DNA of 64,000 bases from Acidovorax delafieldii (GCF_007993815.1 NZ_VJWE01000011.1:1383171-1447170), one strand, 5' to 3'; shown: positions 30,797 to 39,729, counted from the first letter of the stretch. The notes: generated from the letters alone by a model not told the origin. Numbers and translations are program-made.

Positions 30797-32476
30797 ATGA
30801 CCGACCGCCCGTGGCTGGCCGCCTATCCACAAGGTGTTCCCGCAGACATCGACACCACGCAGTACAGCTCCCTTGTGGCGCTCATGGACGAGGCGTTCAA
30901 GAAGTACGCCAACCGCGTGGCCTACAGCTTCATGGGCAAGGACGTGACCTACGCCCAGACCGATTCGCTCTCCAGTGCGTTTGCTGCCTACCTGCAGGGC
31001 CTGGGGCTGGTCAAGGGCGACCGCGTGGCCATCATGATGCCCAACGTGCCCCAGTACCCTGTGACCGTGGCGGCCGTGCTGCGTGCCGGGTTCGTGGTCG
31101 TCAACGTGAACCCGCTGTACACGCCGCGCGAGCTGGAGCACCAGCTCAAGGATTCGGGCGCCAAGGCCATCGTCATCATCGAGAACTTTGCCACCACGCT
31201 GGAGCAGTGCATCGCGCACACGCCCGTCAAGCACGTGGTGCTGTGCGCCATGGGCGACCAGCTCGGTCTGCTCAAAGGGACCTTGGTCAACTACGTGGTG
31301 CGCAACGTCAAGAAGATGGTGCCCGCCTACAACCTGCCGGGTGCGGTGCGCTTCAATGACGCCGTGGCCCAGGGCACGCGCGGCACCCTCAAGAAGCCCG
31401 ACATCAAGCCGGACGACATCGCGCTGCTGCAGTACACCGGCGGCACCACGGGGGTGAGCAAGGGCGCGGTGCTGTTGCACCGCAACGTGATCGCCAACGT
31501 GCTGCAGTCCGAGGCCTGGAACGAGCCCGTGATGAAGAAGGTGCCGGCGGGCGAGCAGCCCACCAGCATCTGCGCGCTGCCGCTGTACCACATCTTCGCG
31601 TTCACGGTGAACATGATGCTGAGCATGCGCACGGGCGGCAAGACCATCCTGATCCCCAACCCGCGCGACCTGCCTGCGGTGCTCAAGGAGCTGTCCAAGC
31701 ACACCTTCCACAGCTTCCCGGCGGTCAACACGCTGTTCAACGGCCTGGCCAACCACCCCGATTTCAACACCGTCAACTGGAAGAACCTCAAGGTCTCGGT
31801 GGGCGGCGGCATGGCGGTGCAGGGCGCTGTGGCCAAGCTCTGGCTCGAAAAGACGGGTTGCCCCATCTGCGAAGGGTATGGCCTGTCGGAGACCAGCCCT
31901 TCGGCCAGCTGCAACCCCACTACCAGCACCGAATACACCGGCACCATCGGCGTGCCGCTGCCCAGCACCTCCATGAAGCTGCTGGACGATGAGGGCCGCG
32001 AGGTCACCACGCTGGGCGAGCCGGGCGAAATCGCCATCAAGGGCCCTCAGGTGATGGCCGGCTACTGGCAGCGCCCCGATGAAACCGCCAAGGTCATGAC
32101 CGAAGACGGCTACTTCAAGTCGGGCGACATCGGCGTGATGGATGCGCGCGGCTTCTTCAAGATCGTGGACCGCAAGAAGGACATGGTGCTGGTCAGCGGC
32201 TTCAACGTGTACCCCAACGAGGTCGAAGAAGTGGTGGCCAACTGCCCTGGCGTGCTCGAATGCGCCGTGGTGGGCGTGCCCGACGAAAAGACGGGCGAAG
32301 CCGTGAAGCTCGTGATCGTGAAGAAGGACCCGGCGCTCACCGAAGCGCAGGTCAAGGAGTTCTGCCGCCACGAGCTCACGGGTTACAAGCAGCCCAAGGT
32401 GATCGAGTTCCGCACCGAGCTGCCCAAGACCCCGGTGGGCAAAATCCTGCGCCGCGAACTGCGCGACAAGAAGTGA
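30797..32476 (+). CDS. fadD: Long-chain-fatty-acid-CoA ligase
   Basis: A 559-residue AMP-forming acyl-CoA synthetase, the length and order of FadD. The P-loop-like LLQYTGGTTGVSKGAVLLH, the EGYGLSETSPSAS motif, the GDIGVMDARGFFKIVDRKKDMVLVSGFNVYP block with the adenylation-domain Asp, and the catalytic Lys in TPVGKILRREL are present. It activates fatty acids for beta-oxidation. The ATG at 30797 follows CCAGGAGACA. A tetraloop terminator closes the gene. Confidence 0.94.
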   Translation: MTDRPWLAAYPQGVPADIDTTQYSSLVALMDEAFKKYANRVAYSFMGKDVTYAQTDSLSSAFAAYLQGLGLVKGDRVAIMMPNVPQYPVTVAAVLRAGFVVVNVNPLYTPRELEHQLKDSGAKAIVIIENFATTLEQCIAHTPVKHVVLCAMGDQLGLLKGTLVNYVVRNVKKMVPAYNLPGAVRFNDAVAQGTRGTLKKPDIKPDDIALLQYTGGTTGVSKGAVLLHRNVIANVLQSEAWNEPVMKKVPAGEQPTSICALPLYHIFAFTVNMMLSMRTGGKTILIPNPRDLPAVLKELSKHTFHSFPAVNTLFNGLANHPDFNTVNWKNLKVSVGGGMAVQGAVAKLWLEKTGCPICEGYGLSETSPSASCNPTTSTEYTGTIGVPLPSTSMKLLDDEGREVTTLGEPGEIAIKGPQVMAGYWQRPDETAKVMTEDGYFKSGDIGVMDARGFFKIVDRKKDMVLVSGFNVYPNEVEEVVANCPGVLECAVVGVPDEKTGEAVKLVIVKKDPALTEAQVKEFCRHELTGYKQPKVIEFRTELPKTPVGKILRRELRDKK

Positions 32477-32504
32477 CGCGGCCTGCTGGCACGTCACAAT
32501 CCCC

Positions 32505-32527
32505 AGGCGGCTTCGGCCGCCTTTTTT
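32505..32527 (+). terminator. Rho-independent terminator of fadD
   Basis: AGGCGGC at 32505-32511 and GCCGCCT at 32516-32522 form a perfect stem capped by a TTCG tetraloop, followed by T to 32527. Confidence 0.88.
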
Positions 32528-32594
32528 GCGACCGCGCTGCCCAGGGTGGCGCGGGTGTTTTGTGGCCCCATGACATGACCCCAAGGACCTTTGC

Positions 32595-33347
32595 ATGAGC
32601 ACTGCCATCCTGAGTGCGCTGCCCGAAGAACAGAGCTCGCTGGTGCAACAGCTGGCGCACCCGCAGCGGCTGATGCACGCTGGCCGCGCGTTCTGGCGCG
32701 GAGAGCTGCACGACCGCCCGGTGGTGCTGGCGCTGTCGGGCATCGGCAAGGTGGCTGCTGCCACCACGGCCACAGCCTTGATCGAACATTTTGGGGTGGC
32801 GCGCATCGTCTTCACGGGCGTCGCGGGTGGTGTCGGCGATGGGGTGTACCGGGGCGATGTGGTGGTGGCGCAAGACTATGTGCAGCACGACATGGATGCC
32901 TCGCCGCTGTTCCCTCGGTGGGAGCTGCCGGGATACGCACGCACCCGCCTGGCGTGCGATCCGGTACTGACTGCTATGCTTTTGGAAGCTGCCAACCTAT
33001 GCGTCACTGGCGCAAGCAGCCTCTGGGGCTTGAAAAATATCCATGGGGGTGCCCACCAGGCGCACCAGGGCCTGGTGGCCAGCGGCGATCGTTTTGTGGC
33101 CACCGCACAAGAGTCCGAGCGCCTGTGCACCGCCCTGCGCGCGGCCGGGCACGATGTGCTGGCCGTGGAGATGGAGGGTGCCGCCGTCGCCCAGGTGTGC
33201 CATGACTACAGCCTGCCCTTTGCCGCGGTGCGCACCATCTCCGACCGCGCCGACGACGACGCCCACGGCGACTTCGCCCAATTCGTGCAGACCGTGGCCA
33301 GTCGGTACGCCGAGCACATGGTGCTGTCGTTTTTACAAAAACTATGA
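32595..33347 (+). CDS. mtnN: 5'-methylthioadenosine/S-adenosylhomocysteine nucleosidase
   Basis: A 250-residue MTA/SAH nucleosidase releasing adenine from MTA and SAH. The N-terminal ILSALPEEQSSLVQQL, the nucleobase-site stretch FTGVAGGVGDGVYRGDVVVA, the ribose-binding Glu in VEMEGAAVAQV and the catalytic Asp in TISDRADDDAHGDF match the family. Two copies of the dispersed repeat affect it: one in frame at residues ~126-148 (TAMLLEAANLCVTGASSLWGL, an unusual insert), and a second that supplies the last codons and the TGA stop. The overall length is slightly longer than the ~230 residues typical. It could help clear MTA from polyamine synthesis (see speD). Confidence 0.9.
   Translation: MSTAILSALPEEQSSLVQQLAHPQRLMHAGRAFWRGELHDRPVVLALSGIGKVAAATTATALIEHFGVARIVFTGVAGGVGDGVYRGDVVVAQDYVQHDMDASPLFPRWELPGYARTRLACDPVLTAMLLEAANLCVTGASSLWGLKNIHGGAHQAHQGLVASGDRFVATAQESERLCTALRAAGHDVLAVEMEGAAVAQVCHDYSLPFAAVRTISDRADDDAHGDFAQFVQTVASRYAEHMVLSFLQKL
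32969..33040. repeat. Dispersed repeat, copy 3, in frame inside mtnN
   Basis: Landmarks of the family appear as CTATGCTTTTGGAAGCTGCC at 32974-32993, CACTGGCGCAAGCAGCCTC at 33005-33023 and a trailing GCTTGAAAAATA. The copy is diverged and read through in frame. Confidence 0.65.
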
Positions 33348-33401
33348 AATTGATAGCGGCTAAGGCTTTTTGCACTAGCGCTTGCGGCAGATTGCTCCTC
33401 T
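33341..33401. repeat. Dispersed repeat, copy 4, supplying the mtnN stop codon
   Basis: Begins ACTATGAAATTGATAGCGGC at 33341-33360 and continues with CACTAGCGCTTGCGGCAGATT at 33373-33393. The TGA at 33345-33347 within its A/T-rich box ends mtnN, so the last residues of the enzyme are repeat-encoded. Confidence 0.72.
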
Positions 33402-33495
33402 AAAGAGGACTCCGACGCATGCCATTTGCCACAATGCTCTAAACCGGCGCAACGCTCTACCAGCGCCACCGCGGAACCGGCTTTGCCGGGCCGCT

Positions 33496-33541
33496 GGAGG
33501 CGTCTCCCCTCGGGGGGAAGGCGCGCAGCGCCACAGGGGGG
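33496..33541 (-). repeat. Second short repeat family, copy A, at the corA 3' end
   Basis: A GC-rich block GGAGGCGTCTCCCCTCGGGG...AAGGCGCGCAGCGCCACAGGGGG abuts the corA stop codon. A closely similar block lies in the same orientation immediately after fur (52731-52775). Read on the minus strand it can fold into a stable hairpin, so it may serve as a 3' end or termination element. Confidence 0.55.
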
Positions 33542-34528
33542 CTACTTCAGCCAGCCCCGTTTGCGGAAGTACCACATGGGCCCGAGCGCGCTGGCCAGCA
33601 TCAGGCCCAGCGCATACGGGTAGCCCAGCGACCAGTCCAGTTCGGGCATGAACTTGAAGTTCATGCCGTACACGCTGGCGATCAGCGTGGGCGGCAGCAA
33701 GGCAACGCTGGCCACCGAGAAGATCTTGATGATCTTGTTCTGGTTGATGTTGATGAAACCGACCGTGGCGTCCATCAAGAAGTTGATCTTGTCGAACAGG
33801 AACGCTGTGTGGTTGTCCAGCGACTCGATGTCGCGCAGGATCTGGCGGGCTTCCTCGAACTGCTCGGAGTTGAGCATCTTGGAGCGCATCATGAAGCTCA
33901 CGGCGCGGCGGGTGTCCATCACGTTGCGGCGGATGCGGCCGTTCAAGTCTTCCTGGCGCGCGATGGCGGCCAGCACCTCGCCGGCGCGGGTGTCGGTCAC
34001 GTCGCCCGCCAGCACCTGTTTGCTCACGGCCTCCAGCTCGTCGTAGATGTTCTCCAGCGTGTCGGCCGAATATTCGGCGTCGGCGTCGAACAGCTTGAGC
34101 AGCACTTCCTTGGCATCTTCGATGAGGCCGGGCGCGCGGCGCGCGCGCATGCGCAGCAGGCGGAACACGGGCACGTCTTCATCGTGGATGGAGAACAGCA
34201 CGCCCCGGCTTTTCAGGTTGGTGTTGTGCTGGTTCAGGATGAAGGCCACGCGCACCGAACGGGGGTCTTCGTCGTCATCGATCAAGAAGTCGCTGCGGAT
34301 GTGCAGCTCGCCGTTGTCTTCCTCGTAGAAGCGGGCGGATTCCTCGATGTCCTCGTCCATCGCATCCTCGGGGATGGACAGGCCGTAGTGCTGCTTGATC
34401 CAACGCTTCTCTTCGAGCGTGGGGGCTTCCAGGTCCACCCAGATCGGCTGGAACTTGGTCAGCTCTTCCAGGGACTCGATTTCTTCCTGGAACAGCCGGC
34501 CATTGGCGAGCGTAAAGATGTTGAGCAT
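33542..34528 (-). CDS. corA: CorA-family Mg2+/Co2+ transporter
   Basis: A 328-residue magnesium channel. A large acidic cytoplasmic domain (~1-265, helix-rich) precedes two C-terminal membrane helices. The first ends with the selectivity motif YGMNF (in IASVYGMNFKFMPELDW), and the basic tail FRKRGWLK is typical. It functions as a pentamer in the inner membrane. The ATG at 34528 is supported by GGGAGT just upstream on the minus strand. The 222 bp before it hold no other gene and must carry its promoter, unless it is read through from the upstream udg-like gene. Confidence 0.95.
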   Translation of the reverse strand: MLNIFTLANGRLFQEEIESLEELTKFQPIWVDLEAPTLEEKRWIKQHYGLSIPEDAMDEDIEESARFYEEDNGELHIRSDFLIDDDEDPRSVRVAFILNQHNTNLKSRGVLFSIHDEDVPVFRLLRMRARRAPGLIEDAKEVLLKLFDADAEYSADTLENIYDELEAVSKQVLAGDVTDTRAGEVLAAIARQEDLNGRIRRNVMDTRRAVSFMMRSKMLNSEQFEEARQILRDIESLDNHTAFLFDKINFLMDATVGFININQNKIIKIFSVASVALLPPTLIASVYGMNFKFMPELDWSLGYPYALGLMLASALGPMWYFRKRGWLK

Positions 34529-34750
34529 GGGCTCACTCCCTTGTTTTTTGGCGTCTGCGGTGTGGGGGTAGGGGTGCTTTCAACCCCACAGCAGTCAAAT
34601 GCGCCGGGAGCTGAAAGCTACCAACTCGGGTAGGTTTCCAAGGAGCTGTCTCCGTAAAAATTAGGCAAGCGGCGGATTATGGCACCGGGCGATGATCTCG
34701 CCGGTCCGGCGGGGGGCATGGAAGGGGGCTGGGGCCCTGCCAACAGGCTC

Positions 34751-35545
34751 TCAGCCCTCGGCCTCGGCACTGCGCACCATGGCCAGCGCCCGGCACAGGT
34801 CGGCCCAGGCGGCGGCCTTGTTGTCCTGCGAGCGCAGCAAAAAGGCGGGGTCGTAGGTCACCACCGCCGGGCACCCGGCCAGCACATGCGGACCTGCGCG
34901 CAGGCGGCCCAGGGGCTCGGTGCGGCCCAGCGCCGCGCGTGCCGCCACATGGCCCAGCACCAGCACCATGGCGGGCTGCAGGTGGGCCACGGTGTCGGCA
35001 AGGGTGGCCGGGATATCGGCGCTGGCTTCCGTGCCGGGCGCAGACCGTTCCAGCGCCGCCATGAACACGCGCGGGTGCCGGTGCAATTGCATGGCCCGCA
35101 GCATGTTGTCGAGCAGGCGGCCCGCATCGCCACCCAGGGGCTCGGCGGGCGTCATGCTCTCGGCCACGATGAGCCAGCCCCGGCCCAATCCCGCAGGTGT
35201 CTGCGCCGGGTCGGCGGTGGGGTAGAGCGCCTGTGCCGGGTGCAGGCGCAGGGCGGGCGTGGCCGTGCCTGTGGTGGCCGGTGCAGGAGCGGGCGGTGCG
35301 CTGCGGCTGGTGGTGTGGGCCTGGGGCGCTGGGTGACGTTCGGCAGGCGCGGGGGACGGCGCGGGAGAGGGCGCCTGGGGTTGTGCGCGCGGCGGCGCGA
35401 CGGCAGGTGCCGCCACGGCCGCAGGGGCGGAAGGAGCGCTTGCCGGGGGCTGCGCCGTGGCCTCCTGGGCGGGTGAGGGGGCCCACACGGTGACGCCCAT
35501 TTCTTGCAGCATGGCGCGCTGTCGCGCATCGAGGTGGAGGCTCAT
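34751..35545 (-). CDS. Uracil-DNA-glycosylase-superfamily protein with degenerate active site
   Basis: A 264-residue protein related to the family 4/5 UDG (COG1573) proteins that accompany rimI and tsaB in betaproteobacteria. Residues ~25-95 are a Pro/Ala-rich linker. The UDG fold follows: WLIVAESMTPAEPLGGDAGRLLDNML stands where active enzymes have GEAPG...GRAGxLLD, and VTYDPAFLLRSQDNKAAAWADL stands where they have HP(S/A)xLLR. The expected His is thus Asp, the GEAPG loop is altered, and no Fe-S Cys cluster is visible. It may bind DNA or have lost uracil excision; this is inference. Confidence 0.78.
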   Translation of the reverse strand: MSLHLDARQRAMLQEMGVTVWAPSPAQEATAQPPASAPSAPAAVAAPAVAPPRAQPQAPSPAPSPAPAERHPAPQAHTTSRSAPPAPAPATTGTATPALRLHPAQALYPTADPAQTPAGLGRGWLIVAESMTPAEPLGGDAGRLLDNMLRAMQLHRHPRVFMAALERSAPGTEASADIPATLADTVAHLQPAMVLVLGHVAARAALGRTEPLGRLRAGPHVLAGCPAVVTYDPAFLLRSQDNKAAAWADLCRALAMVRSAEAEG

Positions 35546-35599
35546 ACAGAAAGAAAACAGGCCATCGGTGGTTCAGCAGGGTCGGGGTGCGGCGTGGGG

Positions 35600-36100
35600 T
35601 CAGAGCGCCAGGCTCATGACCACGGCGTCTTCGCGTTGCCCGTGCGCGGCGGGGTAGTAGCGCTTGCGGTCGCCCACGCGGCGGAATCCATGGGTCTGGT
35701 AAATCTGCTGGGCGCGCAGGTTGCTCGCCCGCACCTCCAGCCACAGCCATTGTGCCCCGCGCCCGCGTGACCACAGGGCCAGGGCGTCCAGCAGCACGCG
35801 GGCCCAGCCCTGGCGCTGGTATTCGGGGGTGACGGTGATGTTGAGCAGGTGCACTTCATCCACCCCCAGCATGGCCACAAAGTAGCCCAGCAGGTGGTCG
35901 TCCGCCATCAGCAGCTGCGCCTCGTAGCCAGACGCCAGCGCGTCGGTGAAGTTGCCACGGGTCCAGGGGTGCGAATAGGCGCGCTGCTCCACCGCCAGCA
36001 CGGCATCCAGCCGGGCCAGGGTCAGTGTCTCGAAGCGCGCCTCGGGGCGGGCGGGGCTGGCGCCGGGCGGCAATGCAGAAGAAGTGGGCAGTGCGCTCAT
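35600..36100 (-). CDS. rimI: Ribosomal-protein alanine N-acetyltransferase
   Basis: A GNAT acetyltransferase that acetylates the N-terminal Ala of ribosomal protein bS18. The VEQRAYSHPWTRGNF motif near the N-terminus, the acetyl-CoA loop VTPEYQRQGWARVLLDAL, the LEVRASNLRAQQIYQTHGF segment and the C-terminal KRYYPAAHGQREDAVVMSL are RimI hallmarks. The ATG at 36100 gives 166 residues; a GTG at 36118 would give 172. It lies just after tsaB on the minus strand, the standard neighbour, and 54 bp before the UDG-like gene. Confidence 0.92.
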   Translation of the reverse strand: MSALPTSSALPPGASPARPEARFETLTLARLDAVLAVEQRAYSHPWTRGNFTDALASGYEAQLLMADDHLLGYFVAMLGVDEVHLLNITVTPEYQRQGWARVLLDALALWSRGRGAQWLWLEVRASNLRAQQIYQTHGFRRVGDRKRYYPAAHGQREDAVVMSLAL

Positions 36101-36121
36101 GGGGGATTCATTCACCACATC

Positions 36122-36835
36122 TCAGGGAGTGGCCGCCGCCTGGGCGGTGCGCAGCGCGGCACGTTCGGCGGTGGTTTGCGCCACTTTATCGCGGATGTAG
36201 CGCGGCAGGGCATCGCCCGCTGCCACGGCATGGCCCGCCGCCATCAGGGCGGGCGCCAGGCGCAGCAGGGCCGTGGCGGTGGGCAGGGCCGTGACGTGTG
36301 GCGCGGTGGGCGCCAGCCGGTCGCCATAGGGCGCGCCGGCATTGCCTGCCACCGTCCAGCCTGTGGGCGGCTGCACCGATTCGGGTGCACCCAGGCCGAA
36401 GTCCTCGTCCGCCTGCCAGCGGGCTTCGGCGGGCAGCCACTCGCAGCGCGCGTGGTAGACCTCGTCCATGCGCGCATCCAGCACCGCCACCACCTGCGTG
36501 CAGCCGTGTTGCTGGCGGGCCTCCTCGGCCACGGCCAGCAGGGTGTCCACCGGCAGCACGGGCACTCCCTGTCCGCCCTTGGCACCAAAGGCCAGGCCCT
36601 GGGCCACGGCGCAGGCGGTGCGCAGCCCGGTGAAAGAGCCGGGGCCACGCCCGAACACCACCGCGTCCAAGGTGTCGAACGTCAGGCCCGCCTGCGCCAT
36701 CAGCGCGCGCACCGCAGGGATCAGCGCCGCCGAGGCCTGCGCGCCCCCGGGCCCCCGGTGCTGCCAGACCCCATCGCCATGCTGCACAGCGATGGAGAGG
36801 GTGTCGGTACTGGTGTCAAAGGCAAGCAGATTCAT
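36122..36835 (-). CDS. tsaB: tRNA threonylcarbamoyladenosine biosynthesis protein TsaB
   Basis: A 237-residue ASKHA-fold protein that pairs with TsaD to install t6A37 in ANN-decoding tRNAs. MNLLAFDTSTDTLSIAV, HRGPGGAQASAALIP and the VVFGRGPGSFTGLRTACAVAQGLAFG block are diagnostic. The ATG at 36835 is chosen on the conserved N-terminus. It lies in a run of minus-strand genes (DMT transporter, tsaB, rimI, udg-like, corA). Its functional partner sua5, which makes the threonylcarbamoyl-AMP, is also in the window at 44296-45312. Confidence 0.94.
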   Translation of the reverse strand: MNLLAFDTSTDTLSIAVQHGDGVWQHRGPGGAQASAALIPAVRALMAQAGLTFDTLDAVVFGRGPGSFTGLRTACAVAQGLAFGAKGGQGVPVLPVDTLLAVAEEARQQHGCTQVVAVLDARMDEVYHARCEWLPAEARWQADEDFGLGAPESVQPPTGWTVAGNAGAPYGDRLAPTAPHVTALPTATALLRLAPALMAAGHAVAAGDALPRYIRDKVAQTTAERAALRTAQAAATP

Positions 36836-36881
36836 GGGCAGGGTCGGGAGGTATGGGGTGGCGCGGCGGGGACAAAGGCGC

Positions 36882-37862
36882 TCAGGACGCCGCTTTGGCA
36901 GCGGCTGCGGGGGCCTGGCTTTTGCGCAGCACCCCCACGAGGATACCGGCGGTGACCAGCAGCAGGCCGGCCACCAGGTTCCAGTGCATCGGCTCATCCA
37001 GAAACACCACTGCCCCGATGGCCGACAGGCCGGGCACCAGGGCCGTGATCATGGTGGAGCGCACGGGGCCATAGTGCTGGATCATGCGCGTGAAGCCAAT
37101 GCCCGAGACCACCACGGAGCCCCCGCCCTGGAACAGCATCTGGAACGCGATCTCGCTCCACGGCGCCTGGGCCAGATGGCTGGTGACTGCACCCAGCCAG
37201 ACCAGCAGCGCATAGCTGGGCAGGTACACCATGCAGGCAAACGCGGTGATGGCGATGGTGGCCTGCACCGCATCGACCGCGTGGCGCCGTGCCAGCACGC
37301 TGTAGGTGGCCCAGGACGATGCGGCCAGCATGAACAGCAGGTCGCCCTTCCACACGTCCCCGCCCGAAAACGCCGCCAGCAGGCTGCGCCCGCCCACCAG
37401 CAGGTCGCCCGCCACGATCAGCGCCAGGCCGGCAGCGCGCAACGGCGTGATGTGGTCGCGCAGCAGCCAGGCGGCCAGCAGCGCCGTCCACAGTGGCAGG
37501 CTGCCCGGCATGAGCACCGCCGCATGGGTGGCTGGTGCATGGAAGAACCCTGAATAGGCCAGCAGCGCGTACAGCAGCCCGCCAAAGCTGCCCAGCAGCG
37601 CCGTGGTGCGCAAGGGCAGGGGCGAGATGCCCGCCAGGCTGGACGCCGGTGCCGAGGCCCCCGGCGCCGCGTGGCGCCGTCGCACGATCCACCAGCCCCA
37701 GGGCAGCAACACCAGGCTGGCGCCCACGATGCGCAGCAGCGCAATGTCGAACGGGGTGAGCGTGCGCTGGGCTGAGGCGCGGGCGATGATGATGAAGCCC
37801 GTCCAGATGGTGACGGTGACCACGGCCGCCAGCAGGCCGATGGTGCGGGGAGAAAAACGCAT
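36882..37862 (-). CDS. EamA/DMT-family transporter
   Basis: A 326-residue membrane protein with ten predicted helices in two EamA repeats: ~8-140 (TVTIWTGFIIIARASAQ, ending ALIVAGDLLVGG) and ~165-310 (SSWATYSVLARRHAVDAV, ending LLLVTAGILVGVL). Such proteins export amino acids or other small metabolites; the substrate is not predictable. The first ATG after an A-rich stretch at 37862 matches the basic, short N-terminus of relatives. It is divergent from dacB, 90 bp away. Confidence 0.88.
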   Translation of the reverse strand: MRFSPRTIGLLAAVVTVTIWTGFIIIARASAQRTLTPFDIALLRIVGASLVLLPWGWWIVRRRHAAPGASAPASSLAGISPLPLRTTALLGSFGGLLYALLAYSGFFHAPATHAAVLMPGSLPLWTALLAAWLLRDHITPLRAAGLALIVAGDLLVGGRSLLAAFSGGDVWKGDLLFMLAASSWATYSVLARRHAVDAVQATIAITAFACMVYLPSYALLVWLGAVTSHLAQAPWSEIAFQMLFQGGGSVVVSGIGFTRMIQHYGPVRSTMITALVPGLSAIGAVVFLDEPMHWNLVAGLLLVTAGILVGVLRKSQAPAAAAKAAS

Positions 37863-37952
37863 CGGGCGATTATCGGCGCCCACCGCAGGCCGTGCTGGCG
37901 CTGGGTGCAAAGCGGCGCTTGGTGCAGGTGCGCGGGCGATAGACTCCCCGCC

Positions 37953-39428
37953 ATGTTGTCTGTTTCTGCTCTTTGGCGCCGCCGTGTGCTGCGTGGTGTG
38001 GTGGGTTGGGGTGCTGCGTGGCTGGTGGCTGCGGGTGGGGTGGGCTCGGCGGGGGCGCAGACGGCGGCACCCGCCGCGGGCACTCTGCCGCTCGAGGTGG
38101 AGGCCGCCCTGGCACGCACCAAATTGCCGCGCGAGTCCCTGTCGGTGATGGTGGTGGACGCGCAAGCTACCGGCAAGGCCAGCCCGCGCCTTGCGCACCG
38201 TGCCCAGGTGCCGGTGAACCCCGCGTCGGTGATGAAGCTGGTGACCACCTATGCAGCGCTGGAACAGCTGGGCCCCGCCTATGTCTGGAACACGCCGGTG
38301 TATGTGCAAGGTACGGTGCAGGACGGCAGCCTGCGCGGCAATGTGTACATCCAGGGCCAGGGCGATCCCAAGCTGGTCATGGAGCGGCTGTGGCTGCTGA
38401 TGCGGCGACTGCAGGGCCAGGGCATCCAGGTCATCGTGGGCGACATCGTGCTGGACCGCACGGCGTTCGATGTGCCCGACCAGGACCCGGCGCGGTTTGA
38501 TGGCGAGCCGCTGCGGCCCCATAACGCATCCCCCGAGGCCCTGCTGCTGAATTACAAGTCGTCGGTGATGACCTTTGTGCCCGATGCGGCCGCGGGCTTG
38601 GCGCGCATCCAGTACGACCCGCCACTGGCCGGAGTGCAGCGCCAGCCCACCGTGGCGCTGGCGGCGCCGGGCGCGGATTGTGGGGACTGGCGTACTGCCC
38701 TGCGTGCGGAGTTGTCGGACCCCTCGAAGGTGTCGTTCCAGGGCGTGTACCCCGCTGCCTGTGGCGAACGCGTGTGGCCGGTGGCGGCGGCCGACCCGCG
38801 CGGCTTTGCGGCGCGGGCGGTGGAGGGCATGTGGCGCGATCTGGGCGGCAAGCTCACGGGCAGCGTGCGAGACGGCAAGGTGCCCCCGGGCCTCAAGCCC
38901 GCGTTTGTGGTCACATCCCCCGCACTGTCCGAGGTGGTGCGCGACGTGAACAAGTACAGCAACAACGTGATGGCGCAGCAGGTCTTTCTGACCCTGGCGC
39001 TGCAAAAAAACGGCGTGGCCACGTTCGACGGCGCCCGCGAGGTGCTGCGCCAGTGGTGGCAGGCCCGCGTGGGCGATGCGGACTTGCCGCAAGTAGACAA
39101 CGGCGCCGGGCTCAGCCGCGATGCGCGCCTGACGGCGCAGGCCTTGGCCCGCATGCTGCAGGTGGCCTGGGTATCGCCCGTGATGCCGGAACTGGTGGCG
39201 TCGCTGCCGATCACGGGGGTGGATGGCACGCTGCGCCGCAGCCAGAGCCGGGCGGGCACCGCCCACCTCAAGACAGGCAGCCTGCGCGACGTGATGGCTG
39301 TGGCGGGCTATGTGCATGCCGCCAGCGGGCGCCGCTATGTGCTGGTGGCGGTGGTCAACCACCCCAACGCAGGGGCTGCGCGGCCCGTGCTCGACAGCCT
39401 CATCGACTGGACGGCACGTGAGCAGTGA
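37953..39428 (+). CDS. dacB: D-alanyl-D-alanine carboxypeptidase/endopeptidase (PBP4)
   Basis: A 491-residue periplasmic class C penicillin-binding protein trimming peptidoglycan peptides. After a signal peptide ending near AQTAA come the three active-site motifs: SVMK (in VNPASVMKLVTTYAALE), SNN (in VNKYSNNVMAQQVF) and KTG (in AHLKTGSLRDVMAVAGYV). A large insert between motifs 1 and 2 is typical of DacB. The ATG at 37953 gives a good signal sequence (LRGVVGWGAAWLVAAGG). It stands alone, 31 bp before the SemiSWEET gene. Confidence 0.94.
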   Translation: MLSVSALWRRRVLRGVVGWGAAWLVAAGGVGSAGAQTAAPAAGTLPLEVEAALARTKLPRESLSVMVVDAQATGKASPRLAHRAQVPVNPASVMKLVTTYAALEQLGPAYVWNTPVYVQGTVQDGSLRGNVYIQGQGDPKLVMERLWLLMRRLQGQGIQVIVGDIVLDRTAFDVPDQDPARFDGEPLRPHNASPEALLLNYKSSVMTFVPDAAAGLARIQYDPPLAGVQRQPTVALAAPGADCGDWRTALRAELSDPSKVSFQGVYPAACGERVWPVAAADPRGFAARAVEGMWRDLGGKLTGSVRDGKVPPGLKPAFVVTSPALSEVVRDVNKYSNNVMAQQVFLTLALQKNGVATFDGAREVLRQWWQARVGDADLPQVDNGAGLSRDARLTAQALARMLQVAWVSPVMPELVASLPITGVDGTLRRSQSRAGTAHLKTGSLRDVMAVAGYVHAASGRRYVLVAVVNHPNAGAARPVLDSLIDWTAREQ

Positions 39429-39459
39429 ATAATCGCTGCTGCCCTGCGTTTTCCCCACC

Positions 39460-39729
39460 ATGCAACTCCATGAACTGATCGGCTATCTGGCCGCCTGCCT
39501 GACCACCTGCAGCTTTGTGCCGCAGGCCCTGCACACCTTTCGCACGCGGGACGTGAGCGGTATCTCGCTGGGCATGTACAGCGTTTTCACGGTGGGGGTG
39601 GCATTGTGGCTGGCCTACGGCCTGGCGCTGGCGGCCTGGCCCATCGTGGTGGCCAATGCCATCACCCTGGCCCTGGCCGGCACCATCCTGGGCATGAAGG
39701 TTTTGTACGGCGTGCGACGTCCCGACTGA
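39460..39729 (+). CDS. SemiSWEET (MtN3/PQ-loop) small sugar transporter
   Basis: An 89-residue protein with three membrane helices, the single triple-helix bundle of bacterial SemiSWEETs, which dimerise to form a facilitative sugar channel. The PQ-loop-like SFVPQALHTFRTRDVSGISLGMY is diagnostic, followed by VALWLAYGLALAAWPIVVANAITLALA with the conserved Asn of the substrate site. A short basic C-tail follows. The ligand is unknown. Confidence 0.9.
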   Translation: MQLHELIGYLAACLTTCSFVPQALHTFRTRDVSGISLGMYSVFTVGVALWLAYGLALAAWPIVVANAITLALAGTILGMKVLYGVRRPD

